Shown here piece by piece: positions 53,036-59,431 of a DNA stretch of 59,431 bases. A program made the position numbers and the translations under genes. Source of the DNA: a bacterium (GTDB lineage Bacteria > Armatimonadota > Chthonomonadetes > Chthonomonadales > JAMCWF01). The stretch spans positions 1-59,431 of the forward strand of contig JAKBZR010000007.1 of assembly GCA_021842405.1 (NCBI GenBank), written 5' to 3'. Under the pieces are notes generated by a model. That model made no database searches and was not told the origin of the DNA. It saw nothing but the letters and a program-made list of their open reading frames with translations. The stretch's first letter is position 1. Each line of letters begins with the position of its first letter.

Positions 53036-53808
53036 TGGATCAACCGGCGATCGAGCTTCGCGGCCTGCGTAAAGTATTCCGCATGATTCATCAGCGCCAT
53101 GGCACCTTGAAGCGGGCGGCACTCAATCTATTAAGGCGACAGAAAAAGGAGTGGGTGGTAGCCATTGATCACCTGGACCTGGAGGTGGCGCACGGGGAGA
53201 CGCTGGCGGTGATCGGCCGCAACGGCTCCGGCAAATCCACGCTGTTGGGCATCTTAAGCCGTGTTTACCGCCCCACCGCAGGCATCGTGAAGGTCAATGG
53301 AAAGATCGCGCCGCTGCTGGAACTGGGCGCCGGATTTCATCCCGATTTAAACGGCATCGAGAATATCTACCTGGACGCATCCATCCTGGGCCTATCCCGC
53401 CGGCAAACCAGTGAGAGGCTGGATTCGATCCTGGAGTTCGCCTTCGTGGAGCCGGGGCGGGATTTGCGATCGTTTGCCGATATTCCGGTTCGTAACTATT
53501 CCGATGGAATGAAGATGCGGTTGGGCTTCTCGGTTGCCATTCATACCGATCCCGACATTTTGCTGGTGGATGAGGTGCTGGCGGTCGGGGATGAGCTATT
53601 TCAGCACCGCTGCCTGAAAAAGATCAGCGAGTTCCAGCAAGCCGGGAAGACGATCATCTTTGTCAGCCATCAGCTCTGGGTGATTGAGAAGGTGGCGACC
53701 CGCATCATCTGGCTCCAGGACGGTCGAATGGTGGCGGATGGCGAACCGGCTTCAATATTGGCTCGTTACCGGGAGGCGGAGGTTTCCGGCCCCTCCCCCC
53801 CGGCTTAA
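53035..53808 (+). CDS. Polysaccharide ABC exporter ATPase (Wzt/TagH type)
   Basis: A 257-residue ATPase starting at ATG 53035, whose A is the last base of the permease stop (TAATG). Walker A GRNGSGKST (near residue 63), APLLELGAGFHPDLNGIENI (the family's Wzt-type Q-loop/helical region), NYSDGMKMRLGF signature and LLVDEVLAVGDELF Walker B are typical. It lacks the C-terminal O-antigen-recognising domain found in some Wzt proteins. It would energise the permease encoded before it. Confidence 0.95.
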   Translation: MDQPAIELRGLRKVFRMIHQRHGTLKRAALNLLRRQKKEWVVAIDHLDLEVAHGETLAVIGRNGSGKSTLLGILSRVYRPTAGIVKVNGKIAPLLELGAGFHPDLNGIENIYLDASILGLSRRQTSERLDSILEFAFVEPGRDLRSFADIPVRNYSDGMKMRLGFSVAIHTDPDILLVDEVLAVGDELFQHRCLKKISEFQQAGKTIIFVSHQLWVIEKVATRIIWLQDGRMVADGEPASILARYREAEVSGPSPPA

Positions 53809-53813
53809 CAAGA

Positions 53814-54923
53814 TCAGATCGTAATAGCAGTGGAGATGGAGCTTTGCACGACCTCGTCGGCGGTTACTTCCCGGCCTCGCGCTTCGGAAAGATAGATGCC
53901 TTCCGAGATCAGCATCGTATTCAAGGCGATATCGGCGGTCGGTATCAATTCCACCTTTCCCTGCAGCGCCGCGATCCAGTGTTCTTGAGAGCCGCCGTAT
54001 CCGATGATCTTTTTCACATTATTCCAGCGGTAGAGGGCGGCGCCTAAATTAACGGTTCCGTCAATATCCAGGTTTCCGACGCTGCGGAAAAAGCCGAACG
54101 GATCCAACCGAACTCCCCCCTTAGTGCCGAGGACGCAGGATCCCTCGATTTGATCCAAATTGAGGGCCCAAGCCTCGATGATGTCCATCGTCATATCGCC
54201 GGCAAATCGCACGAAGCCCAGTCCCAGCTCCTCCACGTTGTAGCCGGAGGTTTTCCGACGGGCCTCATCCATCTCCAGCTTTTGGTAGGTCTTGCCGCTG
54301 ATCCGCTCAACGCTTGGATTGCCCAACAGGTAGAGGACCTGGGCGATGTGGTAGACGCCCATATCGTAAAGGGCGCCGCCGGCCGCATTTTGCTTCTGGA
54401 CAAAAGTGGGGGTACCGTAGCCATCCACGTAGGGCCTCCCCCGGCGCCGGTGGCCGGTGGATCGGGCGTGATAGAGCTCGCCCAGCTCGCCCGCCTCGAT
54501 CAGCTCTTTGGCGGCTCTGGTTTCATTGCTGTAGAGGGTTGAAAGCTGAATGTGGAGCTTTTTGCCCAGCTTTTTGGCGGTCTCCCACATCGTTCGTGCA
54601 TCGCGATAGGAACCCGCCATCGGCTTTTCACAATAGACGTGCTTATCGGCCTCCAATCCCGCAACGGTTGCCGGCATGTGAAGGTTGTTGTGCAGGCAGA
54701 CATCCACCGCTTCCATGTCATCCCGCTTCAGCATTTCGCTGATTGAGGTGTAGACGTTCGGGATGTGAAACTCATCCGCCGCCTTTCGGGCCGCCGTTTC
54801 GTTGACATCACAACAGGCGACTAATTGCGCATCTGATATGCCGCTGTATGTCCGCATATGGTGTTGGGCGATCTGCCCGCAACCGATCATCCCAATGCGG
54901 ATTTTTTTATCCGTTTCGCTCAT
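53814..54923 (-). CDS. Gfo/Idh/MocA-family oxidoreductase
   Basis: A 369-residue NAD(P)-dependent sugar or cyclitol dehydrogenase. The N-terminal Rossmann motif [12 protein letters not shown] and the catalytic-lysine segment [10 protein letters not shown] are present, followed by the mixed alpha/beta substrate domain ([20 protein letters not shown]). No signal peptide. AAGGAG precedes ATG 54923. It lies 24 bp downstream of the isomerase gene on the same strand, suggesting a shared catabolic path. It ends 5 bp from the Wzt-like gene on the opposite strand. Confidence 0.94.
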   Translation of the reverse strand: MSETDKKIRIGMIGCGQIAQHHMRTYSGISDAQLVACCDVNETAARKAADEFHIPNVYTSISEMLKRDDMEAVDVCLHNNLHMPATVAGLEADKHVYCEKPMAGSYRDARTMWETAKKLGKKLHIQLSTLYSNETRAAKELIEAGELGELYHARSTGHRRRGRPYVDGYGTPTFVQKQNAAGGALYDMGVYHIAQVLYLLGNPSVERISGKTYQKLEMDEARRKTSGYNVEELGLGFVRFAGDMTMDIIEAWALNLDQIEGSCVLGTKGGVRLDPFGFFRSVGNLDIDGTVNLGAALYRWNNVKKIIGYGGSQEHWIAALQGKVELIPTADIALNTMLISEGIYLSEARGREVTADEVVQSSISTAITI

Positions 54924-54947
54924 TCAAAAATCTCCTTACTATTATTA

Positions 54948-55790
54948 TTATGTGACCGGCACCAGCCGGCGGATGAGCGCGATGGTTTTGCGCGCACCGG
55001 CGTGCTCATCGCCGTCATCCGGCACCGATTCGATGCCCCAAATCCCATGATAGCCTGCTTCCAGCAGCAGGCGGATCGCCTCCTCCACGTTTTCGCCCAC
55101 CTCGTTGCCGTCATCATCCCAATGCAGTGTCTTAATGTGCAACCCCTTGGCGTACCGCGCGCAACGGGCGCGTCCCTCATCTCGAAAACCAGTCTTCCAA
55201 TTATGCGTGTCCAATAATAGCCCCAGCCCCGGCACGTTCTCCAACAGTTTGATCACGTTATCCGGCAAAACAGTCGGCCCCCAGTGATTCTCGACCAGCA
55301 CCTCGATCCCTTTTTCGCCGGCCCGATCAATGACATCCCGGTATCCTTCCTGGATGATCTTGAACACCTCGGCCGGCATATCTTCAGGGCCGCCCGCGTC
55401 AATCCGCACCTGATCGGCTCCCAACCGTTCAGCCACCTCCAGCCAGCGATAAGCGCGCGCCCGGTTCAGCGCCCGCTTATTGGATTCGGGTTCGTAAATA
55501 TGGGCGCCATCCGCCGCAATCAAACCGAAAGGAAGTTCGACCTCATCGGCAGCCGCCTTTACCTGTTCGAGATAGTACAGCTCTTCATCGGACAGCAGCC
55601 GGCCCGCATCCATGAAGTGCTCATCCTTGATTTTCTCATCGTTTCGGCGGATGAGATCCAGATGGTAGTTCCACGGATCGAGCTGAGTGCAGCCCAGCTC
55701 CTTGCAATCCCGAATGTACTGAAAAATGTCTTGCCTCCCGGCTCCAAGCAGACGATGAAAGCTGTATGAGCAAATTCCAATCTCCAGCAT
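54948..55790 (-). CDS. Sugar phosphate isomerase/epimerase family protein
   Basis: A 280-residue TIM barrel of the xylose-isomerase-like fold beginning MLEIGICSYSFHRLLGAG. Metal-ligand stretches: IEVLVENHWGPTV, LGLLLDTHNWKTGF, HIKTLHWDDDGN and GIWGIESVPDDGDEH. Substrate unknown. ATG 55790 was chosen (GGAG close upstream); a TTG at 55811 lies inside the palindrome and is unlikely. Operon with the Gfo/Idh dehydrogenase. Confidence 0.88.
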   Translation of the reverse strand: MLEIGICSYSFHRLLGAGRQDIFQYIRDCKELGCTQLDPWNYHLDLIRRNDEKIKDEHFMDAGRLLSDEELYYLEQVKAAADEVELPFGLIAADGAHIYEPESNKRALNRARAYRWLEVAERLGADQVRIDAGGPEDMPAEVFKIIQEGYRDVIDRAGEKGIEVLVENHWGPTVLPDNVIKLLENVPGLGLLLDTHNWKTGFRDEGRARCARYAKGLHIKTLHWDDDGNEVGENVEEAIRLLLEAGYHGIWGIESVPDDGDEHAGARKTIALIRRLVPVT

Positions 55791-55810
55791 AGCTCCGTCC
55801 TTTCTAATCA

Positions 55811-55842
55811 ATCAACGCAATCGGCGGGCTGATTGCGTTGAT
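55811..55842 (-). promoter_or_regulatory. Perfect 12-bp palindrome before the isomerase-dehydrogenase operon
   Basis: ATCAACGCAATC (55811-55822) and GATTGCGTTGAT (55831-55842) are exact reverse complements around 8 bases. It sits about 20 bp upstream of the isomerase ATG. It could be an operator for a sugar-responsive repressor, or a hairpin in the leader that controls translation. The rest of the 55791-56059 gap shows only the tRNA promoter. Confidence 0.65.
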
Positions 55843-55980
55843 TTAGGCAATAACGATGCGGGAATATTCGACGTCGGGGCCGATAGTTCCTTGAGGATTG
55901 TGCGAAATAGCTTAACAACCTTATGGTAAGTTTGCACCGCTGTCCCATGTGTATTGGAATGAAATAATTGCGCCATCTCT

Positions 55981-56010
55981 TGATTGATGGAAGCGGATTA
56001 AGGTACACTG
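55981..56010 (+). promoter_or_regulatory. Promoter for tRNA-Lys
   Basis: TTGATT (55981-55986), 18-nt spacer, TACACT (56005-56010). Transcription would begin near 56017, about 43 nt before the tRNA. Confidence 0.65.
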
Positions 56011-56059
56011 AAGCCTGTCACTCGGTGATGTGAGGTCCTATTCCTCACCGGGATGTCGG

Positions 56060-56132
56060 GGGTCGTTAGCTCAGGCGGCAGAGCATCTCCCTTTTAAGGA
56101 GAGGGTCGTAGGTTCGAGTCCTACACGACCCA
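56060..56132 (+). tRNA. tRNA-Lys (anticodon UUU)
   Basis: 73 nt that fold as a cloverleaf: acceptor GGGTCGT with ACGACCC and discriminator A; anticodon arm TCTCC-CTTTTAA-GGAGA with TTT in the loop; T arm GTAGG-TTCGAGT-CCTAC. UUU reads lysine codons. CCA is not encoded. It is the only RNA gene found in the window. Confidence 0.96.
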
Positions 56133-56354
56133 ATTTTATTGGATCGCTCATTTCTTCAATGCCTCCCCAGAACTCGGTGAAATCGGCGTCCACTCCCTGA
56201 GACCATCCGCTAATCCCCGAGTTTGGGATAGGGATGCGATGCCTGCAGAACGGGGAACCACACATTCACCCGACGAACGAAAGAGAATATCGCTACACCG
56301 GTGTGAGCGAAGCATTCTGAACCGTTCGTAAAATCCACCGATTATGAGGTTGAC

Positions 56355-57713
56355 ATGAGCACCTCATTCACAAAACATAATAATCCGGATTGGGATGCGA
56401 TGCAATTCATCGCCCGAAAACGGGATGGGTTTGAGCATGGAGAGCACGACATCCAGCGCTTTATCCGCGGACTGGTGGACGGCGACATCCCCGATTACCA
56501 AACCTCAGCCTGGCTCATGGCGGCCTACCTGAACGGACTCTCGGCAGCGGAAGCTCAATTTCTCACTTCGGCGATGCGCAACAGCGGCCGCACCCTTTCA
56601 GCCGATATTTTACCAGCGCCCCGCTGTGATAAGCACAGCACCGGCGGCGTCGGCGATAAGACCTCGCTGGTGGTGGCGCCGATCTTGGCCGCGGCCGGTG
56701 TATCGGTCTTAAAAATGTCGGGGCATGGGCTCGGCCATACCGGCGGCACGCTGGATAAGCTGGAGGCGATCCCCGGCTTCCGCTGCGATCTGCCGGTGGA
56801 GGAGGCGATCAATCAGGTGAAGCGCATCGGGTTGGCCATCATCGGTCAGACAGTGGAACTGGTACCGGCCGACAAAAAGCTCTACGCACTTCGCGACGTC
56901 ACCGCCACCGTGGATTCCATTCCGCTCATTGCGGCCAGCATTATGTCAAAAAAGCTGGCGGCCGGCTCACCCGCGCTGGTTCTGGATGTGAAGGTGGGGG
57001 CGGGCGCCTTCATGAAGACGGTTCCGCGCGCCCGTGAGTTGGCCCATACCATGCTGACGATCGCCGAGAATGCCGGAGTCGCGGCGAGTGCGCTGCTCAC
57101 CGATATGAATCAACCGCTGGGAGCGACGGTCGGCAATGCGCTGGAAATCATTGAGGCGGTCGGCATTTTGACCGGCTCGTTGGGTAAATTGGATCTCGAA
57201 GCCTCCGCATCGGCGGCCGCTCGTTTTCGTACTCTCTGCCTCGAAATGGCGGCGGCTGGTCTGGTGCTCACCGGAAAGGTGAAAAGCCATAAGGGTGGTT
57301 ACGATTTGGCGAGCCGCTTGCTGGAGGATGGGTCGGCGGCCGCCAAATTGGAGGCGATGGTAGCAGCCCAATACGGCGAAGCCGCCGTCGTGAAAGACCC
57401 ACTGAAACTCGAGTTGGCGCCGGTGCAAAGGCAAATCAAGGCCGAGCGCGACGGCTACCTCATTTCAATGGATGCCCAGCGCATCGGTGAGGCAGCGGCC
57501 GATTTGGGCGGCGGCCGCCATCGTGCCGAGGATGCGGTGGATCATGCGGTCGGCGTGGTGATTCATCGGTCGGTGGGCGAAGGGGTAAAGCGGGGTGAAC
57601 CGATTTTGACCGTCTATTCGCGAGATGAGGATGCGGCGGTGTTGAAGGAGGTCGTGCAAATCGGTGATGCGCCGCCCGCTTCAACGCCGATCGTATTGGA
57701 ACGATTGCCGTAA
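56355..57713 (+). CDS. deoA: Thymidine/pyrimidine-nucleoside phosphorylase
   Basis: A 452-residue enzyme that splits thymidine (or uridine) with phosphate into base and pentose-1-phosphate. The family signature KHSTGGVGDKTSL begins at residue 93 and MSGHGLGHTGGTLDKLEAIPG follows; the C-terminal PYNP_C domain (LGGGRHRAEDAVDHAVGVVI) is complete. Nearly all family blocks are intact. Whether it prefers thymidine only (DeoA) or any pyrimidine nucleoside (Pdp) cannot be told; the length is between them. ATG 56355 has a modest GAGG upstream. It follows tRNA-Lys; no other nucleoside-salvage genes are near. Confidence 0.95.
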   Translation: MSTSFTKHNNPDWDAMQFIARKRDGFEHGEHDIQRFIRGLVDGDIPDYQTSAWLMAAYLNGLSAAEAQFLTSAMRNSGRTLSADILPAPRCDKHSTGGVGDKTSLVVAPILAAAGVSVLKMSGHGLGHTGGTLDKLEAIPGFRCDLPVEEAINQVKRIGLAIIGQTVELVPADKKLYALRDVTATVDSIPLIAASIMSKKLAAGSPALVLDVKVGAGAFMKTVPRARELAHTMLTIAENAGVAASALLTDMNQPLGATVGNALEIIEAVGILTGSLGKLDLEASASAAARFRTLCLEMAAAGLVLTGKVKSHKGGYDLASRLLEDGSAAAKLEAMVAAQYGEAAVVKDPLKLELAPVQRQIKAERDGYLISMDAQRIGEAAADLGGGRHRAEDAVDHAVGVVIHRSVGEGVKRGEPILTVYSRDEDAAVLKEVVQIGDAPPASTPIVLERLP

Positions 57714-57921
57714 TTAAACGGTCTTTAGTTAGGATGAAAATGTGCAGCGGCAGCCAATATCCAGATTAGGGTGAATAACTGCGTCGGGTCTTTTGTCCTA
57801 CCGCTTCGAAAATTGCAGAGATCACAGGGGGTGGAATTTAAGAGGCTGTCGAGAAAAGGCTAAAACGATAAATATACGGATGTTTTATAGTTTTTTACGA
57901 TCAATTTATAGAATACGTTTA

Positions 57922-57972
57922 GCTATTACTCCGGCAATGTTATAGCGTAATTCTCCTAACCTCACTGCTCCT
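57922..57972. repeat. Repeat family C, copy 2, beside a gene-end remnant
   Basis: Matches 48148-48198 at about 46 of 51 positions. As in copy 1, a minus-strand reading frame ends (TGA) inside it: RRVVGDDDKQEQ then stop, possibly the last codons of a lost gene. Of the gap 57714-58465, bases 57714-57921 show nothing recognisable. Confidence 0.6.
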
Positions 57973-58003
57973 GCTTGTCGTCGTCGCCCACCACGCGCCG
58001 ATC

Positions 58004-58053
58004 CCCTAAACCCTAAACCTAAACCCTAAAGGTTTTTAAAACCTTTAGGGTTT
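58004..58053. repeat. CCCTAAA (telomere-like) units and a 33-bp palindrome
   Basis: 58004-58030 contains four near-tandem CCCTAAA units. AAACCCTAAAGGTTTT (58021-58036) and its exact reverse complement at 58038-58053 form a 16-bp-arm palindrome with a single T at the centre. Confidence 0.75.
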
Positions 58054-58200
58054 CGCCGTGCCGTTTCACCCCAATGTGCGTGGCGGCCGAAGATACTGCT
58101 GCCTTTAGAATGAAGATGGTAACCGGTGGTAATAACCTAACGCCCCCCCTCGCCCTCACTCCAAGTTTAAAGAAGAAGATTCCGATCCGGGTCCATCCGA

Positions 58201-58348
58201 TTTCACTTCCCAATCCTGGGAGAGGGCTGGTGAATGAGATTGCTTCGCTTTGCTCGCAATGACACCCTCCCCCCTCCGTGGGGGAGGGCTGGGGTGGGGG
58301 GGCGGCAAATATGGTCGAAAATCACTCCCATAAAACTGAACTCTTACT
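58201..58348. repeat. Dispersed repeat family A, right end complete
   Basis: Core GAGATTGCTTCGCTTTGCTC then CCTCCGTGGGGGAGGG palindrome, and a right arm CGAAAATCACTCCCATAAAA followed by CTGAACTCTTAC. A left arm cannot be recognised, so the left boundary is uncertain. Confidence 0.7.
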
Positions 58349-58369
58349 GTAACAACTCTCTTACTTCAG

Positions 58370-58386
58370 TTGGCACGATTTATGCA
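58370..58386 (+). promoter_or_regulatory. Sigma-54-type promoter before small secreted-protein genes
   Basis: TTGGCACGATTTATGCA has the invariant GG (58372-58373) and GC (58384-58385) exactly 10 bases apart, and TGGCACG matches the -24 element completely. The start point would be near 58397, leaving about 70 nt to the ATG at 58466. No enhancer-binding regulator is nearby. Confidence 0.55.
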
Positions 58387-58465
58387 ATAATACCAGGCAA
58401 GCAAGTTAAATATAGCGCGAGTGATTTTACCGGCAGCCATTAAAGTTAATATAGGAAGAATTGAA

Positions 58466-58680
58466 ATGTTCTGGAGTCGAACTCGCTCAACGCTGTACCT
58501 CTTCTTGGCGACCTCGCTCTTCGTTTTTGCGGGTGGGGGGGCAAAATGCCAAACCAGTAATTGGAGCATATTAATCTCTCGTACACCGTAAACGGAACTA
58601 CCACCACCGGATTTTCAATTCAAGTCTCAGACCTTCAAAATGGTTTTGAAACATATGTTGGTGGTTCGTCTCCGGCATAA
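58466..58680 (+). pseudogene. Small secreted protein gene 1, broken frame
   Basis: ATG 58466 (AGGAAG upstream) opens a signal peptide (RSTLYLFLATSLFVFAGGGA) that reads on to a stop at 58591. A second frame from 58564, starting EHINLSYTVNGTTTTGFSIQ and ending SSPA at 58680, is protein-like and would continue the first after adding one base near 58561 (codons ...QTSN-L-EHIN). The joined product would be about 72 residues, exported, without cysteine pairs after the signal. I do not recognise it. It follows the sigma-54-like site. Confidence 0.6.
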
Positions 58681-58694
58681 ACGATGTGATTTTG

Positions 58695-58730
58695 TATCAA
58701 GGGGGTGCGAAGCATTTTACCCCCTTGATA
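58695..58730 (+). terminator. Hairpin between small secreted genes 1 and 2
   Basis: TATCAAGGGGGT (58695-58706) and ACCCCCTTGATA (58719-58730) are perfect 12-bp arms around 12 bases. Only TCTTG follows, so it is a weak terminator at best or an mRNA-stabilising hairpin. Confidence 0.6.
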
Positions 58731-58770
58731 TCTTGAATGTCGAATACACGCTGATAAAAAGGAGCGATCC

Positions 58771-59003
58771 ATGATTTTACGGGCATACGTTATCCTACTG
58801 GCTACGTTACTCCTTGTAAAGAGCGGCACTTCAGATTTGAAAGACCCACGGCTGCAACGAATCTCCAAAGAGGAACTAATCAGTCTCATCAATCAAACAC
58901 CTTTCGAGGTCACGGTTACATAGGAGATACGACCTGGGATGGGATATATGTACAACCAACAGATGCTTTATCAGCACAAGTAAATTTTACCTATTCGCAT
59001 TAA
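58771..59003 (+). pseudogene. Small secreted protein gene 2, broken frame
   Basis: ATG 58771 with AAGGAG 7 nt upstream. 50 codons: hydrophobic signal LRAYVILLATLLLV, then LKDPRLQRISKEELISLINQ and a TAG at 58921. The frame GDTTWDGIYVQPTDALSAQV, running from 58923 to TAA 59003, looks like its continuation after one missing base (TV-T-Y-x-GDTTW). Joined, it would be about 77 residues. Unrecognised; layout matches gene 1. Confidence 0.6.
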
Positions 59004-59012
59004 ATGGTGACG

Positions 59013-59051
59013 CCCACCATTCGTTTGCCAGTGTTGCCGCCGAATGGTGGG
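59013..59051 (+). promoter_or_regulatory. Hairpin between small secreted genes 2 and 3
   Basis: CCCACCATTCG (59013-59023) and CGAATGGTGGG (59041-59051) are exact 11-bp arms. No U-run follows, so an mRNA structure is more likely than a terminator. Confidence 0.55.
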
Positions 59052-59086
59052 AGCTAAATAAAAAGCCATTGAAAGGAGTTTGAGCG

Positions 59087-59406
59087 ATGAAACGGAAATT
59101 AGCTCTCACATCGGCGATAGTTCTGCCAGCGCTGAACCGGTAGGCATCAACTTTGGAGTCACATTGGGAGCTACGTTTACTACGCAAGTCACCCGGCACA
59201 AATCGTATACCTGTCCACAGGGCTACTATTCGTGGGTCACCAATCAACCGTTTTGGCGCCATCGAGACGGCGTGGTTGACAATTACGGCAGCCACGGTTT
59301 CGCCGGAACTCAGCCTTGGATGCTAGACTGTGCTTATAATCCATCAAACCCCCTGATTGATTACGTAGAATATATCAGAATGAGTGACACGCCACCACAA
59401 TTTTAA
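59087..59406 (+). pseudogene. Small secreted protein gene 3, broken frame
   Basis: ATG 59087 with AAAGGAG 9 nt upstream opens MKRKLALTSAIVL, a signal start, then stops after 18 codons. From the same region another frame reads ASAEPVGINFGVTLGATFTT and on to QGYYSWVTNQPFWRHRDGV and a TAA at 59404-59406. Adding one base at about 59126 joins them into a clean signal peptide (SAIVLASA) and a mature protein of about 90 residues with two cysteines. Unrecognised. Third of three neighbouring genes with the same kind of break. Confidence 0.6.
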
Positions 59407-59431
59407 AACTGATATTACAACGCCTTCCGCT

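Noticed and set aside
56071-56265. Minus-strand open frame containing GLEPTTLSLKGR
   Set aside because: It is the antisense reading of the tRNA-Lys gene, a known source of false hypothetical proteins.
1-59431. CRISPR array
   Set aside because: No regularly spaced identical repeats of 25-37 bp; the repeats seen are dispersed single palindromic units.

Overview
The window looks like a piece of the chromosome of a saccharolytic bacterium, probably Armatimonadota (an inference, not a database result). The best clue is the DUF1559 prepilin at 23.5 kb. Its N-terminus carries the [11 protein letters not shown]-x-SCLSNLKQ type of sequence followed by a C-terminal H-x9-DG motif, which I associate mainly with Armatimonadota and the Planctomycetes/Verrucomicrobia group. 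Other features fit that lineage: many secreted glycoside hydrolases (GH106, GH116, several clan GH-A-like), sugar-phosphate isomerase/epimerase TIM barrels, Gfo/Idh dehydrogenases and a stand-alone uroporphyrinogen-decarboxylase-fold protein. Base composition is moderately GC-rich, with two clearly AT-richer islands: the AAA/Toprim pair at 31.6-33.4 kb and the DNA methyltransferase at 45.7-46.9 kb.

Layout. 0-4 kb: secA (cut by the window edge) with its own promoter and a leader hairpin, then a secreted phosphoesterase. 4-11.6 kb: one tightly overlapping minus-strand operon with an amino-acid permease, a DUF2993 lipid-binding-like protein, gcvT, gcvH, gcvPA, gcvPB and lplA, i.e. glycine uptake, cleavage and lipoylation together. 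11.9-23.2 kb: secreted glycosidases, yebC, a URO-D-like protein, and a debris zone (17.3-18.0 kb) holding fragments of a glycosyltransferase and a DUF5131 gene. 23.4-26.3 kb: a prepilin operon with two tiny membrane proteins and a strong terminator, convergent with an LCP cell-wall ligase. 26.6-31.5 kb: pyrF coupled to a 1364-residue secreted protein. 31.6-33.4 kb: a two-gene AAA ATPase plus DUF3226 (Toprim-like) module that resembles split OLD/PARIS-type defence systems. 33.5-39.6 kb: Tat-exported glycosidase, isomerase, gluconolactonase-like protein, and a helical-barrel protein. 40-43 kb: DUF1015, zinc ribbon, hemL. 43.2-46.9 kb: an unusual ParA cassette without ParB, an alkyltransferase-like protein, and an orphan DNA methyltransferase. 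47-55.8 kb: isomerases, a four-gene ABC-2 exporter operon, a Wzm/Wzt-type polysaccharide exporter, and a Gfo/Idh plus isomerase operon with a palindrome ahead of it. 56-57.7 kb: tRNA-Lys and a thymidine/pyrimidine phosphorylase. 57.7-59.4 kb: repeats, a telomere-like motif with a 33-bp palindrome, and three small secreted-protein genes, each with a one-base frame break, behind a sigma-54-like promoter.

Three dispersed repeat families punctuate the intergenic spaces: family A (terminal arms reading GTAAGAGTTCAG...TGGGAAT, seven copies or remnants), family B (GTTGAAAAA arms around CGTCATTCC-type cores, four copies) and family C (a 51-bp unit, two copies). No transposase, CRISPR array or rRNA was seen. 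Where vegetative promoters can be read they are of the TTGACA/TATAAT type, usually with 17-18 bp spacing, and translational coupling through 4-bp ATGA or TTGA overlaps is common.

Most interesting candidates for new biology: the AAA/DUF3226 pair, the ParA cassette with two unrecognised partners, the three frame-broken secreted-peptide genes, and the 170-bp inverted-repeat element between gcvT and gcvH.
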